15,126 bases of DNA from an uncultured Oscillospiraceae bacterium (GCA_910578575.1 CAJTQP010000056.1:1-15126); one strand, 5' to 3'. Positions 7,560 to 13,116 are shown, numbered from the stretch's first letter. The notes: generated from the letters alone by a model not told the origin. Numbers and translations: made by a program.

Positions 7560-7592
7560 CGGGCCGTGCCCTTTGGGCGGGCCTGTTTTTTT
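7560..7592. other. Inverted repeat in the lipoprotein leader, plus-strand T-run
   Basis: GGGCCGTGCCCTTTGGGCGGGCC (7561-7583) folds on either strand. On the plus strand it is followed by seven T (7586-7592), like a terminator, although no plus-strand gene precedes it. On the minus strand a T5 lies about eight bases beyond the stem, making it a weak terminator or attenuator candidate. Confidence 0.5.
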
Positions 7593-7593
7593 A

Positions 7594-7623
7594 ATCTTAC
7601 CAAATGTCCACAGGCTCTGTCAA
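7594..7623 (-). promoter_or_regulatory. Sigma-A promoter of the lipoprotein-MBOAT-DHHW-kinase-regulator operon
   Basis: A perfect TTGACA (7623-7618) and TAAGAT (7599-7594) are separated by 18 bp on the minus strand. Transcription should begin near 7587. That gives a leader of about 57 nt holding a GGCC-GCCC-AAA-GGGC-GGCC hairpin followed by TTTTT before the ribosome site. Confidence 0.65.
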
Positions 7624-7663
7624 CACCCTTGGGGCGATATTTGGAGAATCGGGCAGAAATCTC

Positions 7664-9073
7664 TCATCTGCCCAGCAGGGCCTCCGGTACGTGGGTCTTC
7701 AGGTAGTTCACCCAAATTTCCGCCCCGGCGTAGGTGAAGTGCATCCCCATCTTGCCATAATCGCTGCAATAGTCCTTTTTGAGGCAGCCATTCTCGTCCC
7801 GGAACACCTCGGCCACATTGAGGTAGTACCAGCGGTGCTCTTCGCACAGCTCCTGCATCCGTTGATTGTAGGCGTTGATGGTGTCGTTGTTCAGCTTGTC
7901 GGAATAGCTGGTGCTGGAGTCCGCCATGGGGGTCACCGACTGAATAATGATCTGGGCCTTGGGGTTGCGCTGGGTGATGTTGGTGAGCACCGTCACCATA
8001 TCCCCGGTGGCCCGGTCCACCCCGTAGGCGATGTTGTCCATGCCCAGCATGACATACACCACATTCGCGCCGCAGGCGGCCACGCTCTCCTCAATGGCGG
8101 GCTTCTGTCCAGAGCCCTTGGGGTACTCCGGCAGGATCATGCCGCTGAGAATATTGGTGGCACTCATACTTCCAGCGCAGAGGAATTTGGCATTCCCCAG
8201 GGCCCCGTTGGCCTTGCAATAGCTCTCCAGGGTCAGGGAGACGGAGTCCCCGATGAACACCGCCCGGTCGAAGAAGCTCACATCCACCGCCGCGCTCTCC
8301 GGCACCAGGACGGTGAAGGGGATGTCCACATAGTTCTCATAGAGGCTGTCATAGGCCCCCGACGACAGGTTCACCGTCTCCGTCCCCTTGTGGGTCTTCT
8401 CCTGGGCCACCTTCATCAGGCGGCACAAAACGGTGATGCACTCCTGGCGGGTCATGTTGTCCTCCGGGTAGAAGTAGCCGTTCTCATAGCCGTTGACCAG
8501 CCCAGAAATCTGGCAGGCGGTGACGCTGCTGCGGGCGTAGTTCTGGATATACAGGGAGTCCACAAACTGGTCCGGCTCCTTGATCTTGGGCAGGGCCAGA
8601 TTCTTCAAAGCGGCGAAGCGGGCCAGGATGGTACACACCTGCTCCCGCGTCAGCAGCTCGCCGGGGCCGAACTTCCCCTCTCCAATGCCGCTGACCAGTC
8701 CCTTCTCCTTGGCCCAGAGCACCGCGTCATAATATTCATCCTCCGGGGACACGTCGGAGAACACAGGGCTGTCCTGCTCCTCCTGTTTCTTGTCCTTCTT
8801 TTTCTTCTTTTCCGGAAAGATGGCTTGGTCCATATTATATAGGTAGAGAACCAGGTTGCCGCGGGTTTCGTTCTCCGTGGGGTTCAGACTCTCCCAGTTG
8901 GGCAGGACCCCCGCCCGGTTCAGCGCTTCAATGTTGGCATAGCTCCACAGGTCCTGGGTCACATCGGAATAGGGGTTCTCCCAGGGCCGGTTTTTCTCTA
9001 TCTTTTGGCGGATCAATGAGGCCGCAGAAAACAAGACAACGAACACCAAAAACCAGCAGAGCGTCTGCTTCAT
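7664..9073 (-). CDS. SLH-repeat protein with SGNH/GDSL hydrolase domain (469 aa)
   Basis: Extracytoplasmic protein, probably a wall-bound esterase or acyl transferase. An N-terminal membrane segment spans about residues 4-20. Three S-layer-homology repeats follow (about 33-86, 103-158, 167-223), with a Lys-rich linker (89-97) between the first and second. SLH repeats bind secondary wall polysaccharide. The SGNH domain covers about 265-469: FIGDSVSLT (S277), GMDN (N347) and GMHFTYAG (H445). The Asp normally three residues before the last His is Met442, so the triad is atypical; D438 is a possible substitute. The start is ATG at 9073 with GGGAAG upstream; an extension to 9187 is rejected. It lies upstream of the O-acylation genes on the same strand, consistent with a shared role in polymer O-acetyl turnover. 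Confidence 0.88.
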   Translation of the reverse strand: MKQTLCWFLVFVVLFSAASLIRQKIEKNRPWENPYSDVTQDLWSYANIEALNRAGVLPNWESLNPTENETRGNLVLYLYNMDQAIFPEKKKKKDKKQEEQDSPVFSDVSPEDEYYDAVLWAKEKGLVSGIGEGKFGPGELLTREQVCTILARFAALKNLALPKIKEPDQFVDSLYIQNYARSSVTACQISGLVNGYENGYFYPEDNMTRQECITVLCRLMKVAQEKTHKGTETVNLSSGAYDSLYENYVDIPFTVLVPESAAVDVSFFDRAVFIGDSVSLTLESYCKANGALGNAKFLCAGSMSATNILSGMILPEYPKGSGQKPAIEESVAACGANVVYVMLGMDNIAYGVDRATGDMVTVLTNITQRNPKAQIIIQSVTPMADSSTSYSDKLNNDTINAYNQRMQELCEEHRWYYLNVAEVFRDENGCLKKDYCSDYGKMGMHFTYAGAEIWVNYLKTHVPEALLGR

Positions 9074-9152
9074 CCACTTCCCTTTCAACCCAATCACCTT
9101 CCAGTCCCCAAGCTGTCGATCCCCATTCCCAAACCATGGGATAAGTTTGATT

Positions 9153-9187
9153 ATTATACTGAATTTTCTGCACCAATAGTGCACCAA
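9153..9187 (-). promoter_or_regulatory. Promoter -10 with tandem 8-bp direct repeats ahead of the SLH-SGNH gene
   Basis: On the minus strand a perfect TATAAT (9158-9153) lies 80 bp before the start codon. The -35 position holds a poor hexamer (CACTAT). Instead, TTGGTGCA occurs twice (9187-9180 and 9176-9169), 11 bp apart, about one helical turn. This looks like a regulator site replacing or covering the -35 element. Confidence 0.5.
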
Positions 9188-9240
9188 AATCCCCAGTTTT
9201 CCCCCTCTTTTCGTCCCGATTCCCAGACTTCAGAGAAATG

Positions 9241-9684
9241 TCAGAAATCCGTGGAATTTGCCCCCGGTCCCGGTCCCGGTGGCGCAGAGTTTCCTGCCGC
9301 CGTAGCCCCCGTGGGGCCCATAGGACCGGTGGGACCTACGGGACCGGGTGCGCCTGCGGGGCCCTGGGGACCTTGGGGACCCATGGGGCCGGTGGGCCCT
9401 ACCGGGCCCCAGTCGGACACCCGCAGGAACTCGTCAGAATAGCCGGGGATCCCCCTGGGGTTATCCACCAGCACCTGGTAGAGCTGCCCCTGGTAGGTCA
9501 CCAGTTGTCCGGCGTAGTAGGTGCCACCCTCCACAAAGGGCACCGGCACAGGCCGGGGCGGCGGACAAGGGGTAGGCGGACAGGGGGGCGGACACACCGG
9601 CCGGCAGCCGGGCGGACAGGCCGGCGGGCAGGGATTGCAGCAGGGACGCTGGGAACCGAAGTCACCACATTGGTAACGCTTCAT
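9241..9684 (-). CDS. Cys/Pro-rich collagen-like protein with a small binding domain (147 aa)
   Basis: A three-part surface protein. Residues 1-49 are rich in Cys (nine) and Pro in PxxC patterns, suiting disulfide or metal cross-linking. Residues about 50-92 (GGTYYAGQLVTYQGQLYQV, then GYSDEFLRVSDW) resemble a small CBM5/12 (ChiC/ChtBD3-like) carbohydrate-binding fold. About twelve G-X-Y triplets (GPVGPTGPMGPQ...) follow, then a 20-residue tail without the C1q/TNF-like trimerisation domain of BclA. No signal peptide is visible, as is usual for spore-coat or exosporium collagen-like proteins made in the mother cell. The start is ATG at 9684 with AAAGGAAG upstream. It is the second collagen-like ORF in this window. 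A spore-surface role is inferred. Confidence 0.82.
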   Translation of the reverse strand: MKRYQCGDFGSQRPCCNPCPPACPPGCRPVCPPPCPPTPCPPPRPVPVPFVEGGTYYAGQLVTYQGQLYQVLVDNPRGIPGYSDEFLRVSDWGPVGPTGPMGPQGPQGPAGAPGPVGPTGPMGPTGATAAGNSAPPGPGPGANSTDF

Positions 9685-9723
9685 AGTACTTCCTTTCTCC
9701 GCATCAGCGGTTCTGTTTCGTTG

Positions 9724-9741
9724 GAGGGCACTCTTGCCCTC
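9724..9741. other. Inverted repeat in the leader of the collagen-like gene
   Basis: GAGGGC-6 nt-GCCCTC, a 6-bp palindromic stem without a T-run. It lies between the collagen-like start (9684) and a possible -10 element at 9746-9754. It could be a leader hairpin or an operator. Confidence 0.35.
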
Positions 9742-9745
9742 GTTC

Positions 9746-9754
9746 TACTGTATG
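9746..9754 (-). promoter_or_regulatory. Possible sporulation-sigma -10 element
   Basis: CATACAGTA on the minus strand, 62 bp before the collagen-like start, matches the sigma-K form CATANNNTA and is close to the sigma-E form. No convincing -35 is seen, so this is weak evidence. Confidence 0.3.
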
Positions 9755-9823
9755 CGCCTGCCGCCCCCTTCGCGCCTGTTTCGACCCCAATCAGAAAAAA
9801 AGATGGCGCACAGCGGGAAAACG

Positions 9824-9832
9824 TGGTACACT
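9824..9832 (+). promoter_or_regulatory. Possible extended -10 promoter of murI
   Basis: TGGTACACT fits the TGnTAnnnT extended -10 pattern 63 bp before the murI start. There is no clear -35 hexamer. Confidence 0.35.
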
Positions 9833-9894
9833 ATACCCCAGAACTGTATTTGCCCCCTGGGCGGGGCAAGGCAACGGCAGAGAGGAGGAGGTCC

Positions 9895-10668
9895 ATGGAC
9901 CCGCGCACACGCCCCATCGGCGTATTCGATTCCGGCCTGGGAGGCATCAGCGTCCTGCGGGCCTGCACCGCCCTGCTCCCCCAGGAGGATTTCCTCTTTT
10001 TCGGGGACTCCGCCAACGCCCCCTATGGGGAAAAATCCCTGGCCCAGGTCCAAGCTCTGACCATGGCGGGGGTCCGGCGGCTGCTGGAGCAGGGGGTCAA
10101 GGCAGTGGTGGTGGCCTGCAACACCGCCACCAGCGCGGCCATCACCCTTCTGCGGGAGACCTACCCCCAACTCCCCATCATCGGCATCGAACCGGCGGTG
10201 AAGCCCGCCGCCCAGGGCCGGAGCAACTCCTTTGTGGTGGTCATGGCCACCCCCCTGACCATCCATGAGGACAAATACCAAAAGCTGGCCTCTACCTTTC
10301 AGGGACAAGCCAACGTCATCTCTCTGCCCTGCCGGGGGCTGGCGGAGCTGGTGGAGCAGGGCCAGTGGTCCGGTCCAGTGCTGGACGCCTACCTCCAAGA
10401 GCTGCTCCTGCCCCTGCGCCATTGCAGCGTGGACTATATCGTCCTGGGCTGCACCCACTACCCCTTCATCCGCCGGGCCATCCAGACCAACTTTGGCCGG
10501 CCTGTGGAGATCATCGACGGCAGCGACGGCACCGCCCGGCAGCTGAAGCGGCAGCTGGAAAACGCCGGACTGCTGCGCCCGCCGGGGGAGAAGGGCCGGG
10601 TCACCTTCCAGAACAGCCGCCCGGACCGGCTGCCCATGAGCATGGCCCTGTTTGAAATGGAGGTCTGA
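9895..10668 (+). CDS. murI: Glutamate racemase (257 aa)
   Basis: Cofactor-independent cytoplasmic enzyme converting L-glutamate to D-glutamate for peptidoglycan. The N-terminus has PIGVFDSGLGGISVLR. Both catalytic cysteines are present: C75 in VACNTATSA and C185 in LGCTHYPF. Other conserved segments are FFGDSANAPYG (35-45) and the GIEPAVKPA loop (96-104). The length is close to the 260-280 residues usual in the family. The start is ATG at 9895 with AGGAGGAGG just upstream. The open frame continues back to 9238, but that part is antisense to the collagen-like gene and is rejected. The MFS gene follows after 60 bp without a terminator, so the two may be cotranscribed. Confidence 0.95.
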   Translation: MDPRTRPIGVFDSGLGGISVLRACTALLPQEDFLFFGDSANAPYGEKSLAQVQALTMAGVRRLLEQGVKAVVVACNTATSAAITLLRETYPQLPIIGIEPAVKPAAQGRSNSFVVVMATPLTIHEDKYQKLASTFQGQANVISLPCRGLAELVEQGQWSGPVLDAYLQELLLPLRHCSVDYIVLGCTHYPFIRRAIQTNFGRPVEIIDGSDGTARQLKRQLENAGLLRPPGEKGRVTFQNSRPDRLPMSMALFEMEV

Positions 10669-10714
10669 GCAATCCCCTGGGAAAATCGACCAACCACCGC
10701 CTTTTCCAAGTATT

Positions 10715-10722
10715 AAGGAGGG
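10715..10722 (+). promoter_or_regulatory. Shine-Dalgarno site that fixes a TTG start
   Basis: AAGGAGGG, six bases before TTG at 10729. It defines the start of the MFS gene. Confidence 0.75.
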
Positions 10723-10728
10723 ATTCCC

Positions 10729-11967
10729 TTGCCACAGAAAGTCATCAGCCCCCAGCGCTCCCTGGCCATTGAACTCATCCTGTTCCTGGCCTATTCCTTC
10801 TTTAGCGCCTCCTGGATGGTAGGCTCCATCATCACCCCGGACATGACCGCAGAGTTTGGCCTCGCCCACCTCCCCTCGTCGGTGAACAACGCCATCTCCG
10901 CGGCAAAGATCGTGGGCAACTTCGTTGCCGCCTGGATCCTGGTGAAACTGGGGCCGAAGAAAACCGTTTTTTTCTCCTGCCTGCTCATTACCGCCGTGGT
11001 GGTGGGGTCCCTGGCCCCCAACCTGTCCGTCTTTGTCATCACCCGCTTCCTGCTGGGCTTTGGCGGGGCGGTGTTAATGATCTGTATGACCCCCTATGTG
11101 GTCTATTGCTTTGAGACAAAGCGCCAGTCCCTGTTCATCGGCATCAACAACGCCGGGCCCAACACCGGCAACCTCATCGCCCTGCTGAGCATCACCGCCG
11201 TCCGGGGCTGGTTGGGCTCCTGGCGGCAAGTGATCCTCTTTTACGGCATCTTCAGTGCCGTGCTGCTGATCCTATGGATGGCGGTGGGGGAGGACTCCCC
11301 CCTGGCTGAGCCCGCCAAGGAGGACGCCCCCAAGGGTGCCGTGACCTACCGCTACCGGGACGGCTTAAAGGAACCCTTCCTCTACCAGTTCCTCTTCACC
11401 ATGACCGGGCGGCTGGTGATGTACACCGTGATGCTCTACCTCTTCCCCTTAAACCCGGACTTTACGGTGGATGCCCAATTCATCTCCCTGATGATCGCCT
11501 TGACCGGCATCCCCGGTACCGTCATTGGCATCATCCTGGCCCGGAAGCTCAAGCGGCAGATCCAGCTCTTCCGCTTCTCCGGCATCGCCCAGTCCCTGTT
11601 GTTCTTCATCATGATCCTCTGTGACAATGCCGTGTTGGCCACGGTGTGTGCCATCTTGCTGGGTTTTGTGATTTTCATCTCCACCCCCTCCCTCTTCACC
11701 CTGCCCACCCGGCTCCCTGGCGCCACCCCCCAGAAGGTGGCCGTGGTGCTCACCCTCTATTGGACGGGGGCCTACTCCCTGCAAATGGTCATCTATGCCG
11801 TCATCGTCCGCATGGTCAACCATTACGGCTGGTACATCGGGATGCTGGTCACCGCCATCTACTCCCTCACCTTCCTGGTGGGCACCTTCCTCCTACCGGA
11901 CTTCGACCGGCCCCAGGGTAAGGAACCTGTCCCCACCACAGACAGCCCCGACGACCCGTCAAACTAA
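10729..11967 (+). CDS. Major facilitator superfamily transporter (412 aa)
   Basis: Inner-membrane secondary transporter with about twelve hydrophobic helices in two halves, joined by a charged loop near residues 190-225 (EDSPLAEPAKEDAPKG onward). The N-terminal half carries VKLGPKK (about 76-82) at the loop 2-3 position where MFS proteins have their conserved G-x-x-x-D-R/K motif, and a second such region ARKLKRQ in the C-terminal half. FLLGFGGAVLM and GINNAGPNTGNL are typical of helices 4 and 5. It resembles the CynX/NNP-like group in overall form, but the substrate cannot be told. The start is TTG at 10729. The tail after residue 392 is polar and disordered. A strong inverted repeat follows the stop. 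Confidence 0.88.
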   Translation: MPQKVISPQRSLAIELILFLAYSFFSASWMVGSIITPDMTAEFGLAHLPSSVNNAISAAKIVGNFVAAWILVKLGPKKTVFFSCLLITAVVVGSLAPNLSVFVITRFLLGFGGAVLMICMTPYVVYCFETKRQSLFIGINNAGPNTGNLIALLSITAVRGWLGSWRQVILFYGIFSAVLLILWMAVGEDSPLAEPAKEDAPKGAVTYRYRDGLKEPFLYQFLFTMTGRLVMYTVMLYLFPLNPDFTVDAQFISLMIALTGIPGTVIGIILARKLKRQIQLFRFSGIAQSLLFFIMILCDNAVLATVCAILLGFVIFISTPSLFTLPTRLPGATPQKVAVVLTLYWTGAYSLQMVIYAVIVRMVNHYGWYIGMLVTAIYSLTFLVGTFLLPDFDRPQGKEPVPTTDSPDDPSN

Positions 11968-11980
11968 ACCCTTGTACCCA

Positions 11981-12017
11981 AACGCCCACCCTTCCACAGC
12001 GTGCAAGGGTGGGCGTT
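11981..12017. terminator. 13-bp hairpin after the MFS gene
   Basis: AACGCCCACCCTT (11981-11993) pairs perfectly with AAGGGTGGGCGTT (12005-12017) across an 11-nt loop. The tails (GCCTTATGTT on plus, TTTGGG on minus) are poor in T, so it is a terminator-like hairpin rather than a textbook one. It starts 14 bp after the MFS stop. Confidence 0.65.
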
Positions 12018-12072
12018 GCCTTATGTTCCCCCGATGCAACCACTGGTTGACAGTCCTGCCCACTTCTGTTGG

Positions 12073-12102
12073 TGGACTGCAACCCGCCCGCCGCGCTATG
12101 AT
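12073..12102 (+). promoter_or_regulatory. Candidate promoter of the XRE-family gene
   Basis: TGGACT and TATGAT are separated by 18 bp, 25 bp before the start codon. Each hexamer matches the sigma-A consensus moderately. A perfect TTGACA at 12049-12054 is too far away to serve this -10. Confidence 0.4.
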
Positions 12103-12127
12103 TCCGGTAGAGAAAGGAGGCGCAAGC

Positions 12128-12643
12128 ATGGACTTGGCACAACGGCTGCAAACCTTGCGCAAACACGCCAACTACTCCCAGGAACAGTTGGCGGAGCTGC
12201 TGGGTATTTCCCGCCAGGCGGTCTCCAAGTGGGAGAGCGGGCAGGGGAAACCGGAGGCGGACAACCTCGTCAAGCTGGCGGAGCTCTATCAGGTGAGCAC
12301 GGACTATATCCTCCTGGGGAAAGACGCCCCCGCCGGGCCGGAACCCCAGAGGCACCACTGGCTCCGCCGGGTGGCCGCGCTGCTCCTGCTCCTGTTCTCC
12401 TATCCCCTCTCCCTGCTCCTGTCCACCCTTTTGCAGGTGGCGGAGGCGCTCCTGGCCCGCGCCCTCTGGAATGACGGACGGCCAGGGGAACTCATGGAGG
12501 CCTGCCTCACCCGCTTTTACCCCCTGGTCTCCCAGTCCGAGGCCCAGCGCTTCCTCTTCGTCGCCCTCTGCTTACTGGCGGTACTGCTGTTCTTTGGGGA
12601 TGGATTGCCCAGACGAGGCGGAAAACAGGAGGACAAAGGGTAA
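12128..12643 (+). CDS. XRE-family regulator with membrane segments (171 aa)
   Basis: DNA-binding protein. An HTH_3/Cro-CI domain fills residues 5-65, with the helix-turn-helix at about 17-37 (SQEQLAELLGISRQAVSKWE). After a linker come two hydrophobic stretches (about 82-105 and 142-158), so the protein is probably tethered to the membrane with its DNA-binding part in the cytoplasm. This is a common layout in Clostridia where an XRE domain is fused to short membrane helices. The signal it senses is unknown. The start is ATG at 12128, with AAAGGAGG seven bases upstream; the frame is open upstream to 11795 inside the MFS gene, which is rejected. It appears to be monocistronic. Confidence 0.88.
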   Translation: MDLAQRLQTLRKHANYSQEQLAELLGISRQAVSKWESGQGKPEADNLVKLAELYQVSTDYILLGKDAPAGPEPQRHHWLRRVAALLLLLFSYPLSLLLSTLLQVAEALLARALWNDGRPGELMEACLTRFYPLVSQSEAQRFLFVALCLLAVLLFFGDGLPRRGGKQEDKG

Positions 12644-12662
12644 AGGAATTTTCATTTCGTGC

Positions 12663-12691
12663 TTGCATACACTAGAGAAGCGTGGTATAAT
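12663..12691 (+). promoter_or_regulatory. Promoter of the putative antisense RNA
   Basis: TTGCAT (12663-12668) and a perfect TATAAT (12686-12691) are separated by 17 bp. Transcription should begin near 12698. No ORF with a ribosome site follows before the terminator at 12739. Confidence 0.8.
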
Positions 12692-12700
12692 AACCTCGTG

Positions 12701-12730
12701 AAGAAGGCTATCAATTCACCATGTGTTCAC
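12701..12730. repeat. Direct repeat copy A (in the antisense RNA)
   Basis: Imperfect direct repeat of 12871-12902: AAGAA, GGCTATCA and CCATGTGTTCAC are kept in the same order. Differences are one missing A and a 5- versus 6-nt divergent block. The copy places the pairing sequence at the 5' end of the RNA. Confidence 0.85.
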
Positions 12731-12778
12731 AAAAAGGCGCCCCCGGAAAGACTGCTACTCTTTCCGGGGGCATTTTTT
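12731..12778. terminator. Bidirectional terminator shared by the two convergent transcripts
   Basis: GCCCCCGGAAAGA (12739-12751) pairs perfectly with TCTTTCCGGGGGC (12759-12771), a 13-bp stem with a 7-nt loop. There is T6 on the plus-strand side (12773-12778) and T5 on the minus-strand side (12735-12731). It can end both the plus-strand RNA and the minus-strand peptide mRNA. Confidence 0.92.
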
Positions 12779-12801
12779 CTGGGACGTGCTTACTGGACCC
12801 C

Positions 12802-12894
12802 TTATTTCTTCTTGCGCCGGTCAAGCCACTTGCAGATATAATGGCAAACTATACCTGCTGCGACCGACACAAGAAAGGCTATCAGTATCGCCAT
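12802..12894 (-). CDS. Small hydrophobic peptide, putative type I toxin (30 aa)
   Basis: A 30-residue peptide: a single hydrophobic helix from residue 2 to about 20 (MAILIAFLVSVAAGIVCHYI), then a short basic tail ending DRRKKK. Size, one membrane span and charged C-terminus are the features of membrane-acting type I toxins. It is not obviously Fst or TxpA by sequence, although similar AGIVCHYICKWLD peptides occur widely in Firmicutes. The ATG at 12894 has AGGAGGGGG upstream. The mRNA has its own promoter (TTGCGA-17-TATACT), a leader of about 40 nt with a TGGCC/GGCCA stem ahead of the ribosome site, and the shared terminator. The open frame extends upstream to 13101 but lacks a ribosome site there. 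The toxin function is inferred from layout and peptide type. Confidence 0.8.
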   Translation of the reverse strand: MAILIAFLVSVAAGIVCHYICKWLDRRKKK

Positions 12895-12902
12895 GTGTTC
12901 AC
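12871..12902. repeat. Direct repeat copy B (across the peptide start codon)
   Basis: Partner of 12701-12730. On the minus strand it spans the bases just after the ribosome site, the ATG and the first seven or so codons of the peptide, exactly the part an antisense RNA would mask. Confidence 0.85.
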
Positions 12903-12940
12903 CCCCTCCTGTGGCCGGTGTGGGGTGGGCCAGCAAGTTT

Positions 12941-12969
12941 AGTATACCAGGCTTCGACAGGGTTCGCAA
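12941..12969 (-). promoter_or_regulatory. Promoter of the small hydrophobic peptide mRNA
   Basis: On the minus strand TTGCGA (12969-12964) and TATACT (12946-12941) are separated by 17 bp. Transcription should begin near 12934, giving a leader of about 40 nt before the ATG at 12894. Confidence 0.75.
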
Positions 12970-12990
12970 CAAAAACCGGTATGATCTCCC

Positions 12991-13034
12991 AAAAGGCGGT
13001 CCCATCCAGTGTGATCTGGGTGGGACCGCTTTTT
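12991..13034 (+). terminator. Strong orphan terminator between the peptide locus and gntR
   Basis: GCGGTCCCATCCAG pairs with CTGGGTGGGACCGC (one G-T wobble, 14 bp, 6-nt loop), followed by TTTTT at 13030-13034. No gene is seen on the plus strand immediately before it. It may shield gntR from upstream transcription. The minus-strand side ends in CCTTTT, so it could also stop transcription from the right from entering the peptide gene. Confidence 0.8.
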
Positions 13035-13087
13035 CCTTTCCCTGCTTCATCCGACCAAACTCACGTTCCTTTTTTGTAAATTTTCTC

Positions 13088-13116
13088 TTGACAAGCTGCA
13101 CTCACCCGTCTATAAT
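13088..13116 (+). promoter_or_regulatory. Consensus sigma-A promoter of the gntR-ABC operon
   Basis: A perfect TTGACA (13088-13093) and a perfect TATAAT (13111-13116) with 17-bp spacing. Its strength implies that expression is held down by the overlapping operator. Confidence 0.93.

Larger units (their letters stand above)
12698..12778 (+). ncRNA. Putative type I antitoxin RNA, about 80 nt
   Basis: A short transcription unit defined by its own promoter (TTGCAT-17-TATAAT) and a strong terminator ending in TTTTTT at 12773-12778. Its 5' part (12701-12730) is an imperfect copy of plus-strand 12871-12902, which spans the start of the small hydrophobic peptide gene on the other strand. CCATGTGTTCAC (12719-12730) and GGCTATCA (12705-12712) are exact copies. 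The RNA can therefore pair over 12 perfect bases with the start codon and its 5' flank in the peptide mRNA, and over 8 bases inside the coding region. It also overlaps the 3' end of that mRNA through the shared terminator. This matches RNA II of the par (Fst) system. The 5' end is predicted, not measured. Confidence 0.75.

Noticed and set aside
7651..7673. GGGCAGA/TCTGCCC hairpin over the SLH-SGNH stop codon
   Set aside because: The stem is 7 bp and has no T-run, so it was not called a terminator.
7604..8842. Plus-strand ORF of 412 aa
   Set aside because: It is antisense to the SLH-SGNH gene, has no ribosome site, and has a His/Val/Gly-biased composition typical of a shadow frame.
9238..9894. 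N-terminal extension of the racemase frame
   Set aside because: It is antisense to the collagen-like gene. AGGAGGAGG before 9895 and the family N-terminus fix the start there.
9745..10869. Minus-strand ORF of 374 aa opposite murI
   Set aside because: It is a shadow of a well-supported racemase with both catalytic cysteines.
12049..12054. Perfect TTGACA between the MFS and XRE genes
   Set aside because: No -10 lies 15-19 bp downstream; the nearest TATGAT is more than 40 bp away.
12895..13101. Extension of the small hydrophobic peptide to 99 aa
   Set aside because: The extra codons cross the peptide promoter and the orphan terminator and lack a ribosome site; the ATG at 12894 has a strong one.
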